Shown here: one piece after another, positions 1 to 6,791 of the stretch
Layout of the letters: each line of letters begins with the position of its first letter
Numbering within the stretch: position 1 is the first letter of the stretch
Assembly: GCA_012797575.1 (NCBI GenBank)
Contig: JAAZOW010000112.1
Span: forward strand, 1-8,940
Source of the DNA: Methanomicrobiales archaeon
GTDB taxonomy: Archaea > Halobacteriota > Methanomicrobia > Methanomicrobiales > Methanoculleaceae
DNA length: 8,940 bases
Reading direction: 5' to 3'
Made by a program: the position numbers and the translations under genes
The notes under the pieces: generated by a model
The model's database searches: none
What the model was told of the DNA's origin: nothing
The model's input: the letters and a program-made list of their open reading frames with translations, nothing else

Positions 1-3
1 AGC

Positions 4-1740
4 TCACGCCACCTCCGTGTGGTGCTCATGACAGCACAGCCCGATCCTTGAACCAACAAGCCTCCTCGTATAGTCATCGTTCGGGGTGAGCATCACGTCG
101 TGGGCGTTGCCCACCTCCACAATCTTTCCGGCGTTCATCACCGCTATCCGATCGGCGATCTTCAGCGTCAGCGTCAGATCGTGGGAGATGTGGATCATAG
201 CAAAACCCCGTCGGTTCTGGAGCCCTTTGAGCAGACGTAGCACGTTTGCAGCGGTGGAGACATCGAGGGCTGACGTGATCTCATCGGCGATCAGGAGCTT
301 TGGTCTCATGACCATGGCCCGTGCAAGCGCGACCCGCTGCCTCTGGCCGCCGGAGAGCTCGCCGCAGTACTTCGAGAGAAACAGGTCAGAAGATGGAAGG
401 CGGACCAGATCCAGGGCATCCCTCACCATATCCAGGCGTTCATTGCGGTCTCCAATGCCATTGATATCAAGGGGCTCCCTGACCGCATCGAGCACCGTGA
501 ACCGGTTGCTGATCGAGCTGAACGGATCCTGAAACACGATCTGGATGCCCCCGAACCGGTGACCAGCCTTCCCGCCATGAACCGCTCCGTTCATGAAATG
601 GACCTCACCGCGCTCAGGATGAAGGACGCCGGCGAGGATATGCGCAAGCGTGGACTTCCCCGACCCGGTCTGGCCGACGATGGCGAGGACCTCCCCCTCC
701 TGGACCTCCAGGTCGACACCGTCGACCGCCACAAGGGATCTCCTGTCCGGCAGGGTGTAGCTGAACGTGAGACCCCTTGCGGTCATGAGACCTGCGATAC
801 CACCCCTGTGGCATGCAACCTTCCACCCGTTCCCACAAGCCGTCAGCTCCGGCAAAGACCGCCTGCAATCATCGATGGCCTGGGTGCACCGCGCCCGGAA
901 GAGACACCCCGCATCACCGTTCCCGCCCGATGCATCCCCGGGGATCCCCCACATATCCTTGTAGACGAAGATATCGGGCGTCGAGTTGACAAGTCCCCTC
1001 GTATACGGGTGGCGTGGAGCGGTGATGACGTCACGGGTCGGTCCTACCTCCACGACCCTGCCGGCATAGAGCACCATCATACGTGAGGCCATGGAGGAGA
1101 CGAACGCAATATCGTGCGATATCGTGATCATGCTGTACCCTCGAGTCCTCTGCAGGTCCAGGAGCAGATCCCGTATCTCCTTCCGCGTGAACGCATCGAG
1201 CGCGGAGGTGACCTCATCGAGGATCAACACCTTCGGGTCACAGGAGAGGGCCATGGCGAGCAGGACACGTTGCCTCATCCCCCCTGAGAGCTGGTGCGGG
1301 TAGGCATCCATCCAGATCGGGTCAAGCCCCACCATCTCAAAGAGTTCTGCACAACGCGCCTCAGCCTCTCCGGACCCCATACCCTTTCGCCGGATCATGG
1401 GCTCACAGACCTGCACCCCGATCCTCATGACGGGGTTGAGGACTTCAAGACTGTTCTGGAACACGATAGCGATATCCGTCCACCGGAACGTGTTCATCTC
1501 ATCTTCCGGCAACGCCGAGAGATCGATCCCACGGTACGAAATTTCACCGGACTGCCTCGCGCTCTCCGGTAACAGTCCCATGATGGAGAGTGCGATCGTC
1601 GTCTTCCCGCTCCCGGACTCGCCGATGAGTCCGACGATCTCACCCTCCTCCAGCCCAAATGAGATACCATCGACGGCCTTCACAACGCTGCCGTCGGTCG
1701 AGTAGTGGCACCTCAGGTCATCTATCGTAAGTATGGTCAT
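4..1740 (-). CDS. Fused dual-ATPase subunit of a peptide/nickel ABC importer (DppD-DppF fusion)
   Basis: Cytoplasmic energy subunit that hydrolyses ATP for a family-5 importer. Two complete ABC domains lie in one 578-residue chain, where most relatives use two proteins of about 320 residues. Domain 1 has Walker A GESGSGKT (40-47), Q-loop Gln95, signature LSGGMRQRV (151-159), Walker B ending LILDEVTSALD and H-loop His209. A linker follows with the oligo_HPY cysteine pattern of DppD proteins (Cys279, 285, 292, 302, 310). Domain 2 has Walker A GQTGSGKST (356-364), Gln404, signature LSGGQRQRV (462-470), Walker B ending LIADEITSALD and His520. All catalytic residues are present, so both sites look active. 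The chain ends in CCHEHH, an unusual metal-ligand-rich tail. The ATG overlaps the upstream permease stop by four bases (ATGA), indicating translational coupling. Function as a transporter ATPase is secure; nickel as substrate is inferred from neighbours. Confidence 0.95.
   Translation of the reverse strand: MTILTIDDLRCHYSTDGSVVKAVDGISFGLEEGEIVGLIGESGSGKTTIALSIMGLLPESARQSGEISYRGIDLSALPEDEMNTFRWTDIAIVFQNSLEVLNPVMRIGVQVCEPMIRRKGMGSGEAEARCAELFEMVGLDPIWMDAYPHQLSGGMRQRVLLAMALSCDPKVLILDEVTSALDAFTRKEIRDLLLDLQRTRGYSMITISHDIAFVSSMASRMMVLYAGRVVEVGPTRDVITAPRHPYTRGLVNSTPDIFVYKDMWGIPGDASGGNGDAGCLFRARCTQAIDDCRRSLPELTACGNGWKVACHRGGIAGLMTARGLTFSYTLPDRRSLVAVDGVDLEVQEGEVLAIVGQTGSGKSTLAHILAGVLHPERGEVHFMNGAVHGGKAGHRFGGIQIVFQDPFSSISNRFTVLDAVREPLDINGIGDRNERLDMVRDALDLVRLPSSDLFLSKYCGELSGGQRQRVALARAMVMRPKLLIADEITSALDVSTAANVLRLLKGLQNRRGFAMIHISHDLTLTLKIADRIAVMNAGKIVEVGNAHDVMLTPNDDYTRRLVGSRIGLCCHEHHTEVA
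10..16 (-). promoter_or_regulatory. Ribosome binding site for a gene beyond the left edge
   Basis: The minus strand reads GGAGGTG here, a perfect match to the archaeal Shine-Dalgarno consensus, inside the last codons of the dual ATPase gene. A site this strong at a gene end usually serves a downstream start. GTG at 7-5 is too close (2 nt), so the start probably lies just outside the window. This implies that the operon continues to the left. It could be chance coding sequence for the Glu-Val-Ala tail. Confidence 0.45.
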
Positions 1741-2657
1741 TCTGCACCCCTCCTTGCCCGAAGCTTCGGATCAAGCACCCGCTCGAGGTCCCGACCGATG
1801 AACGCAAGGCAGAGGAGCAGAGCGATGAGCGCCACGAGCGGCGGGATGAGCCACCACTGCCAGTAGGGCGTGAAGTATATCGATCGGAAACTGGTCGCGT
1901 AGTTGAGCATCATCCCCCAGCTCTTGGATGTCGGGTCGCCGAGGCCCAGGAACGCAAGCCCCGCTTCAGCGACGATCGCATGCGAGGTTATCCCGATGAC
2001 AAGGACAAAGAGTATCGGGAGCACCTCAGGGAATATGTGCCTCCGGAGCAGGTACCAGGAACCTGCCCCGTAGTTGCGGGCAGCGACGATGTAGGCATGG
2101 GTCTTTACCGAGAGCGTCTGAGACCGGGCGATGCGGGCCGGTCGTGCCCAGCCAAAGAGTATGAGGATGAAGATGACGTTTGCGATACTCGGCCCCATGA
2201 AGGCGGATATGACGATGAGGAGCGGCAGGCTGGGCAGGGCCATGGTGACATCGATCACCCGCATGAGGATCTGGTCGGCAAGACCGCCCCTGTAGGCAGC
2301 GAGTATACCGATGGCCCCCCCACCAAACCCGGCAACAGAGGCCACGACAAGGCCTATGAGGAGGCTCATCCTCGCTCCGTAACAGATCTGCGCCCAGATA
2401 TCCATACCCAGCTCATCGGTGCCGAGGATATGCTCGGCCCCGGGGCGTTCAAGTGAGTCGCCGGTGATCTCATCGGGCGGGTGCCCGGATATCATCGGCG
2501 CAAAGAGCGCCATCACGACGAATATGCAGAGCCCAAATAGACCGATCTTTCCCTCGATGCTGAACTTTGCGATGCCTGCCCTGATGCGATCGAGTGCTGC
2601 CTGCAGGTCGGATAACAACCCGGGAAACGTCGATCTGGTCTCGTCATCAGCGAACAT
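1737..2657 (-). CDS. ABC importer permease, DppC/OppC type
   Basis: Second membrane subunit of the importer, 306 residues, a normal length for DppC. An N-terminal cytoplasmic stretch of about 35 residues precedes the first hydrophobic segment (about 37-54). The DppC/OppC hallmark HILGTDELGMDIW follows (about 76-88). Further membrane segments lie near 97-119, 130-152, 159-172, 212-234 and 268-288. The ATPase-docking EAA loop is at about 187-213 (AYIVAARNYGAG, then RHIFPEVLP), and the family motif AGLAFLGLGDP at 232-242. The ATG at 2657 has a GGAG site eight bases upstream that overlaps the TAG stop of the DppB-type gene. It pairs with that permease to form the channel. Confidence 0.94.
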   Translation of the reverse strand: MFADDETRSTFPGLLSDLQAALDRIRAGIAKFSIEGKIGLFGLCIFVVMALFAPMISGHPPDEITGDSLERPGAEHILGTDELGMDIWAQICYGARMSLLIGLVVASVAGFGGGAIGILAAYRGGLADQILMRVIDVTMALPSLPLLIVISAFMGPSIANVIFILILFGWARPARIARSQTLSVKTHAYIVAARNYGAGSWYLLRRHIFPEVLPILFVLVIGITSHAIVAEAGLAFLGLGDPTSKSWGMMLNYATSFRSIYFTPYWQWWLIPPLVALIALLLCLAFIGRDLERVLDPKLRARRGAE

Positions 2658-2669
2658 GCCCCATTTCTC

Positions 2670-3650
2670 CTAAATAACCACCCTCGGATCGAGCCGCTTG
2701 TAGATCAGGTCGACGGCGAGGTTACAGATCAGGATCGATACCGCTATCACCAGGAGGATGCCCTGGATCAGGGGATAGTCTCTCGCGATCACGGCGGACC
2801 GGAGGGTCATGCCGAGACCGGGGTAGCTGAAGACGGTCTCCACAAGCACAGAGCCCCCCATCAGGGCGCCGATCATAAAGCCCGTCCGGGTCACCACAGG
2901 GAGCAGAGCGTTCCTGAGGGCGTGCCGCGTCCAGACGACCCGTTCCCCGAGCCCCTTGGCACGCGCCGTGCGGATGTAGTCTTTCGTGGTCACGGTGATC
3001 AGGGTGTTTCTCGTGAGGAGGTAGACACCGGTGAGCTGGGTGAGGGAGAGGGTGAGGACGGGGAGGACCGCATGGTAGGCGACGTCTCCGGCCATACTCC
3101 ATACGCTCCCATAGTCTGCGAACGGCGTGACGGCGCCTGCTATGGGAAAGAGTCTCAGCTGGACGACGAATATCAGGAGGAGGATGAGGCCGAGGAGGAA
3201 GGATGGGATCTCCGCAAACGCGATCAGCCCTGCCATCATGAACCGGTCGACCCCCTTCTTTTGGTTCCGGGCGGAGAGCGTCCCGAGCAGCACGCCGACG
3301 ATCGTGCTTATGACCGTGGCGCCAAAGACTATGAGGATGGTCCAGGGGAGGTGGATCCGGATCATGTCGCCTACCGCCATCTTGTTGCTGATACTCTTGC
3401 CGAGATCGCCGCCTGCCAGGTTCTTCAGGTAGATGATGAACTGTTCATGCAAAGGCCGGTCCAGCCCGTAGTACTCCATGTAATACGCGCGTTGAGCCTC
3501 GGTCATGATCACGATATCCTCTCCCTGCACATCAGATGATGTCAGCGAGAACGGGTCTCCGGGCATCATACGGGGCAGGAAGAAGTTTATCGCGAGCAGT
3601 ATCATCAGCGTCAGCAGGAACCTGGAGATGATCGCCCGGTTGTCTCTCAT
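2670..3650 (-). CDS. ABC importer permease, DppB/OppB type
   Basis: First membrane subunit of the importer, 326 residues, a typical DppB length. TM1 is at about 8-28, followed by the family sequence FLPRMMPGDPF. The large extracytoplasmic loop contains YYGLDRPLHEQFIIYLKNL, then the conserved GDLGKS. Other membrane segments lie near 103-125, 137-165, 192-213, 252-275 and 296-318. The EAA loop contacting the ATPase is at about 224-250 (DYIRTARAKGLGE, then RHALRNALLPV). The C-terminal family motif FSYPGLGM is at 274-281. The start codon overlaps the stop of the preceding small gene (ATGA), so its translation is probably coupled to that gene. Membrane topology is estimated by eye. Confidence 0.95.
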   Translation of the reverse strand: MRDNRAIISRFLLTLMILLAINFFLPRMMPGDPFSLTSSDVQGEDIVIMTEAQRAYYMEYYGLDRPLHEQFIIYLKNLAGGDLGKSISNKMAVGDMIRIHLPWTILIVFGATVISTIVGVLLGTLSARNQKKGVDRFMMAGLIAFAEIPSFLLGLILLLIFVVQLRLFPIAGAVTPFADYGSVWSMAGDVAYHAVLPVLTLSLTQLTGVYLLTRNTLITVTTKDYIRTARAKGLGERVVWTRHALRNALLPVVTRTGFMIGALMGGSVLVETVFSYPGLGMTLRSAVIARDYPLIQGILLVIAVSILICNLAVDLIYKRLDPRVVI

Positions 3651-4048
3651 CGCCCGGAAACCATCCAGACCGTCATGTCGGTGTACATATCAGACACAGA
3701 GCGATACCTGCCGTTCGGTGAGGCATCCCTGATCTCTGCCTTCTCCTCCTCACTGATCGTCCTCTCCGCCGCCCCGGTCCAGTCCTGCTCCGTATCCCTG
3801 ACGGTGTGGTCGGATCGGATCAGTGGCCGGCTTCCCCTGGCGGAGGGGTACATGAACGGATAGAGCATCCCCCCGGAGATGTCGAGGACTGCTACGTCGG
3901 GGAAGCCGGTTTCCTCCGGAAGTTCGAGAACCCGGGCGACCTTCTGCTCCCTAACCTCTCCGGGGACGCCGTCTGTGACCCGCCCGGTCGGGTCCGCCGA
4001 TGAATTCCAGTGCTCGACCCAACACCCAACGTTATCTTCTTGCTGCAA
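3647..4048 (-). CDS. Unidentified 133-residue protein between binding protein and permease
   Basis: I do not recognise a family. The frame fills the whole gap between the binding protein and the first permease. It starts at TTG 4048, inside the end of the binding-protein gene (17-base overlap), and ends with a four-base ATGA overlap with the permease. GGAGAGG lies seven bases before the TTG. Most codons end in G or C, as in the neighbours, which supports real coding. The protein is soluble-looking, with no signal peptide or membrane segment. It is charged, with one cysteine (Cys9), early tryptophans (10, 14), an acidic patch ISEEEKAEIRD (about 98-108) and a C-terminal stretch DMYTDMTVWMVSGR rich in Met and aromatics. 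Position in a transporter operon suggests an accessory or regulatory role in uptake, but that is a guess. No alternative ATG or GTG lies near the start; the first internal Met is about residue 61. Confidence 0.72.
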   Translation of the reverse strand: MQQEDNVGCWVEHWNSSADPTGRVTDGVPGEVREQKVARVLELPEETGFPDVAVLDISGGMLYPFMYPSARGSRPLIRSDHTVRDTEQDWTGAAERTISEEEKAEIRDASPNGRYRSVSDMYTDMTVWMVSGR

Positions 4049-5654
4049 TTCCGGTCCTCTCCAGGTAGGTCAGTTTGCTGTGAGTCCTTGCGTGGTGGTC
4101 GAACATGTTCATCCAGTCGTCATACCGCGAGATGTACCACGCGTCGTAGCTGGTGGTGTAGTAGAGTGGTATCGTCGGGACGTCCTCTGCAAGTACCTGC
4201 TGCATATCAAAGACGATCTCCTTTCGCTTTGTATCATCCAGTTCGCTCATCTCCCGGGCGGCGAGGGCGTTTAAAGCCTCGTTGTTGTAACCGTACACCG
4301 CGGCCCCCGAGGCCACGCTGCTGGTCGATCCGGTCACAGCGTTTGAGTATCGTGTGCGGAGGTAGTCTGCATCAGATCCCCATCCTCCAAAGCCCGATAT
4401 GAGGAGCTCATAGTCGCCGCTCTTCAGGTTCGCATCCCGCGATCTGCCTTCAAGGGCCCTGACCTGGATGTCAATTCCCACATCTCTGAGCCGCGCTTTG
4501 ATCAGCTCACCGATCCGGACCTCGTCGCTCCCGAGGCTGAGCGTGTAGGAGAGCTTCACTCCGTCCTTGTCGCGGATGCCGTCGCCATCGGTGTCCTTCC
4601 ACCCGGCTTCGTTGAGTAGCGCCCTTGCCTTTGCGGCATCAAAGGCGTATGCCGGCTGGTCCGGGTTGTACCAGATGTGATCGTCGGGCAGTATGCCCAT
4701 GTTGCCGGGCTTCCCGGCCCCCCGCTGCACCTTCTCGACCAGTTCGTTGCGGTCGATGGCATATGCAAACGCCTGACGTATCCTCTTATCACCCAGCTCG
4801 GGGCGCTTCTTCGCGTTGAAGTAGAACTCATATGCCCAGAAGGCGGGTTGCTGTACGATCCTGACATCCGGGTTGGATCTGACCCGGTCAAGCGTATCCG
4901 GGGTGACTCCGGCAAAATCGATCTCCCCCTGTTCAAACGATATGAGTGCATCGCTGATCGGGACGAACTCCACAACCCGGATCATGGGTCTGGGTCCCCA
5001 GAACTCGGCGTCTGCGACGAACTGGTATGAACCATGTTCTTTGTTGTACTCAGAGAGTCTGTATGGACCTGTGCCGGTGACGGCCTTGGGGGCGAGGAAG
5101 CCCGCTGGATCCGAGACGGTGCTGTAGATATGTTCCGGTACGATCATGAAGCCCTGCATCTTGTAGAGGAACGTCGCGACGGGCTCTTTCAGTACAAATC
5201 TGACCGTGTGGTCATCGACTACCTGGACATGATCGATGATGCCGGCCTCGATTCCCCCGGCTACAGGAACGTGCTTCAATTCGTAGTCATGGGTGAACTT
5301 GACATCTCGAGCGGTAAAGGGGGTCCCATCATGCCATCTGACGCCTTTTCGGAGGTGGAACGTGTACTCCCTGCCATCAGGGCTGATATCCCAGGTCTCG
5401 GCGAGCCATGGTATGAGACCCTCTTCGTCCTTCTCGATGAGGCTGTCAAAGATCATCCTCACCTTCGAGGAGCCCGGTCCCCGTGGGTAGATGGTGAACG
5501 GCTGGGGGTATCCATAGTCCCCGCCGGCGAGGCGGATGACGTCCGCCTGGTCAGCGCCGGCAGACCCGGTGATGTTCTGCGTTGTGCATCCGGCGATTCC
5601 TGCCGCGATACAGATAAGTGCAAGCGATACTGCGAGTAAACCGATTTTCTTCAT
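4032..5654 (-). CDS. Family-5 extracytoplasmic substrate-binding lipoprotein (peptide/nickel class)
   Basis: Captures the substrate outside the membrane and delivers it to the two permeases. It has 540 residues, normal for SBP_bac_5. The N-terminus is a lipoprotein signal: KK, a hydrophobic core (4-20), then GIAGC with Cys23 as the likely lipid anchor, followed by a Thr/Ser/Gly-rich linker. The family block around 85-124 is clear (LAETWDISPDG, then LRKGVRWHDGTPFTARDV). Others are TGTGPYRL (193-200), RIRQAFAYAIDR (291-302) and AKARALLNEAGWKDTDGDG (341-359), the last leading into a calcium-loop-like DxDGDG sequence common in this family. Near the end is DHHARTH (519-525), a possible metal-ligand cluster. 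ATG 5654 has GAGGG a few bases upstream. The family includes peptide, nickel and nickel-chelate binders. Sequence alone does not decide; CooC and FmdE next door favour nickel. Confidence 0.94.
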   Translation of the reverse strand: MKKIGLLAVSLALICIAAGIAGCTTQNITGSAGADQADVIRLAGGDYGYPQPFTIYPRGPGSSKVRMIFDSLIEKDEEGLIPWLAETWDISPDGREYTFHLRKGVRWHDGTPFTARDVKFTHDYELKHVPVAGGIEAGIIDHVQVVDDHTVRFVLKEPVATFLYKMQGFMIVPEHIYSTVSDPAGFLAPKAVTGTGPYRLSEYNKEHGSYQFVADAEFWGPRPMIRVVEFVPISDALISFEQGEIDFAGVTPDTLDRVRSNPDVRIVQQPAFWAYEFYFNAKKRPELGDKRIRQAFAYAIDRNELVEKVQRGAGKPGNMGILPDDHIWYNPDQPAYAFDAAKARALLNEAGWKDTDGDGIRDKDGVKLSYTLSLGSDEVRIGELIKARLRDVGIDIQVRALEGRSRDANLKSGDYELLISGFGGWGSDADYLRTRYSNAVTGSTSSVASGAAVYGYNNEALNALAAREMSELDDTKRKEIVFDMQQVLAEDVPTIPLYYTTSYDAWYISRYDDWMNMFDHHARTHSKLTYLERTGIAARR

Positions 5655-5668
5655 GTTTTTCCCTCATG

Positions 5669-5697
5669 AAAAAGAGTGAGTGCCGGCGACTTCTCAC
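5669..5697 (-). terminator. Weak hairpin plus T-run between FmdE and binding-protein genes
   Basis: On the minus strand GTGAG (5697-5693) can pair with CTCAC (5680-5676) around a loop containing GCCGGC, followed almost at once by TTTTT (5673-5669). The stem is only 5 bp and overlaps the FmdE stop codon. It may act as a partial terminator or a 3'-end signal that sets different FmdE and transporter levels. It may also be chance: the gap is only about 40 bases and no separate promoter was evident in it. Confidence 0.25.
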
Positions 5698-6347
5698 CAT
5701 CCGCGTGTGTATTCGTCAAAACAGGGGATGCAGACAAAATTTCCGTTCTGCACCCGGGCCCGGGACTCGGCGGTCATCTCCCCGCATTTTGAGCATTTTA
5801 CAGAGCCAAAAAGCCTCGCTTTCTCAGGGATCTCGACTCTGACATGCTTCACGTGGAAGTAGTTCTCCGGGGGGGCAGCCAGCATTTTATCGAGATTTTC
5901 CTGTTGGAGTTTCTTTAGTGCCAGTCTGTCGTCTTGAGATGCCGTGCCCTCCCTGACTCTGGTCTGAAGGGCTTTTTGTGAGTCATCGATCTCCCTATCC
6001 TTCAGGGATACCCGGATGGCATCCCCCGTCACCCGGTTGATGAAGGTGTAGACGTGCTTCCCATAATCGCGGTAGATCAGGTTGCCCTTGCCGAGCGTGC
6101 AGCCGGTGACCGCCTGTATGGCGTCGATGCCGCATGCGTCGTTCTCGACGATGGCGACCAGCTGTTCATCCACATCCCGGCCTGCACGGAGCTCCTTGAG
6201 CGCTATCTTTGATGCACAGTAGCCGAGGGTTACCCCAGGACAGAGGTGCCCGTGAAACCTGATCACCTCTGAAAAGGGCAGGATAGTCGGATCTTCGGCC
6301 TGCGGTGACTCCTCTGAGTCTCCACTATTTGGAAAATCTTCACACAT
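5694..6347 (-). CDS. fmdE: FmdE-family metal-binding protein with C-terminal zinc finger
   Basis: The FmdE domain is named after a protein reported with formylmethanofuran dehydrogenase, but stand-alone members are not catalytic subunits of it. Numbering from the chosen start, the core has FHGHLCPG (31-38; His32, His34, Cys36), NDACGIDA (Cys72) and TGCTLGKGN (Cys83), the conserved Cys/His set. The C-terminus carries CSKC (185-188) and CIPC (206-209), a treble-clef-type zinc finger known from the family. Length is 217 residues with no signal peptide, so cytoplasmic. I chose ATG 6347 over ATG 6371 because GGTGAT sits correctly before it and the promoter TATA box at 6377-6384 would put the transcript start downstream of 6371. 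It is the first gene of the transporter operon, 39 bases ahead of the binding protein. A cytoplasmic metal acceptor or sensor for the imported ion is inferred. Confidence 0.88.
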   Translation of the reverse strand: MCEDFPNSGDSEESPQAEDPTILPFSEVIRFHGHLCPGVTLGYCASKIALKELRAGRDVDEQLVAIVENDACGIDAIQAVTGCTLGKGNLIYRDYGKHVYTFINRVTGDAIRVSLKDREIDDSQKALQTRVREGTASQDDRLALKKLQQENLDKMLAAPPENYFHVKHVRVEIPEKARLFGSVKCSKCGEMTAESRARVQNGNFVCIPCFDEYTRGW

Positions 6348-6376
6348 CGTTATCACCTTTCTTAGGAGCATAATAC

Positions 6377-6384
6377 TTTATAAA
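6377..6384 (-). promoter_or_regulatory. TATA box of the FmdE-transporter operon
   Basis: TTTATAAA is an archaeal box A. The expected transcript start, 25 or so bases downstream, falls near 6350-6358, giving a very short leader that includes the GGTGAT ribosome site (6357-6352) ahead of ATG 6347. The word AGTATTA (6377-6371) directly follows the box on the minus strand and recurs beside the opposing promoter. Confidence 0.6.
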
Positions 6385-6712
6385 TCTGCTGGAAAGGTTC
6401 CTCTTAAGAAATAGTACTTCTACAGGTGAGACAGAGATAATTTTCTAACCATATGGTATAATTCGGAGAATCGACTTTCACATCACATCCTCTTGGAGCA
6501 CAATTCCACACCGGTGGATTCACGGTAATCTGCCTATCCCGGATTCCCTCACGTGGTGGCGCCGCTGATCCGCCCCCTCTCTTCATCCAGCGCCCAGATT
6601 GTGAACTACCCCGCGCTCGCGGACGGGGTCTTCTCGCTCCGCCCCGAGAGCCCCGCAAGATAATTCTGATATACGGGTTATATTGATTGTAATCATGCAC
6701 TAAATGTTACTG
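6385..6712. other. Divergent intergenic region without a credible gene
   Basis: About 330 bases between the two TATA boxes. The outer parts are AT-rich and the middle (about 6535-6660) is GC-rich, which suggests inserted or remnant DNA. Small palindromes include CCATATGG near 6450 and CACCGGTG near 6512. A 98-codon open frame on the minus strand (6404-6700) is Arg/Gly/Pro-rich low-complexity sequence with no recognisable domain and covers the promoter, so I do not call it. The only structured element I can name is the hairpin at 6601-6634. Confidence 0.5.
6601..6634 (+). mobile_element. Possible relic of an IS200/IS605-type right end
   Basis: GTGAACTACCCCG, then a loop, then CGGGGT and CTTCTC resembles the 3'-end hairpins of IS200/IS605 (tnpB) elements common in archaea. 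The stem is ACCCCG (6608-6613) with CGGGGT (6624-6629). No tnpB or tnpA coding sequence remains around it, so if real it is a remnant or a decayed TnpB-guide RNA end. The call rests on resemblance to remembered element ends only. Confidence 0.3.
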
Positions 6713-6720
6713 TTATATAC
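6713..6720 (+). promoter_or_regulatory. TATA box of the CooC-methyltransferase operon
   Basis: TTATATAC fits an archaeal box A. The transcript start is expected about 25 bases downstream, near 6740-6745, leaving a leader of roughly 50 bases before the CooC ATG at 6792. The ribosome site GGAAGTGG lies just upstream of that ATG. Confidence 0.5.
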
Positions 6721-6721
6721 C

Positions 6722-6734
6722 TTAGTATTACTAA
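6722..6734. promoter_or_regulatory. Candidate operator palindrome overlapping the CooC promoter
   Basis: TTAGTATTACTAA is a perfect inverted repeat with 6-bp arms around one central T. It starts two bases after the TATA box, where a bound repressor would block polymerase. A looser outer pair, GTTAT (6712-6716) and ATAAC (6742-6746), surrounds it almost symmetrically. The binding protein is unknown and no regulator gene lies in the window. Confidence 0.4.
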
Positions 6735-6791
6735 AGTGATGATAACCACACACATACACTGAAATAAGCAAATGAAGGAAGTGGAAACAAC

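Noticed and set aside
5694..6347. FmdE as a catalytic subunit of formylmethanofuran dehydrogenase
   Set aside because: No fmd/fwd subunit genes are nearby and the family is not part of the catalytic core; the context is metal transport.
6348..6371. ATG at 6371 as the FmdE start, adding eight residues
   Set aside because: It lies six bases from the TATA box, upstream of the expected transcript start, and has no ribosome site. ATG 6347 has GGTGAT before it.
6404..6700. 98-codon minus-strand frame in the divergent intergenic region
   Set aside because: Arg/Gly/Pro-rich low-complexity translation, no domain, and it covers the cooC upstream region.
6712..6746. Assigning the CooC-promoter inverted repeat to NikR
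   Set aside because: It does not match the bacterial NikR half-sites I know (GTATGA/TCATAC), I have no reliable archaeal consensus, and no nikR gene is in the window.
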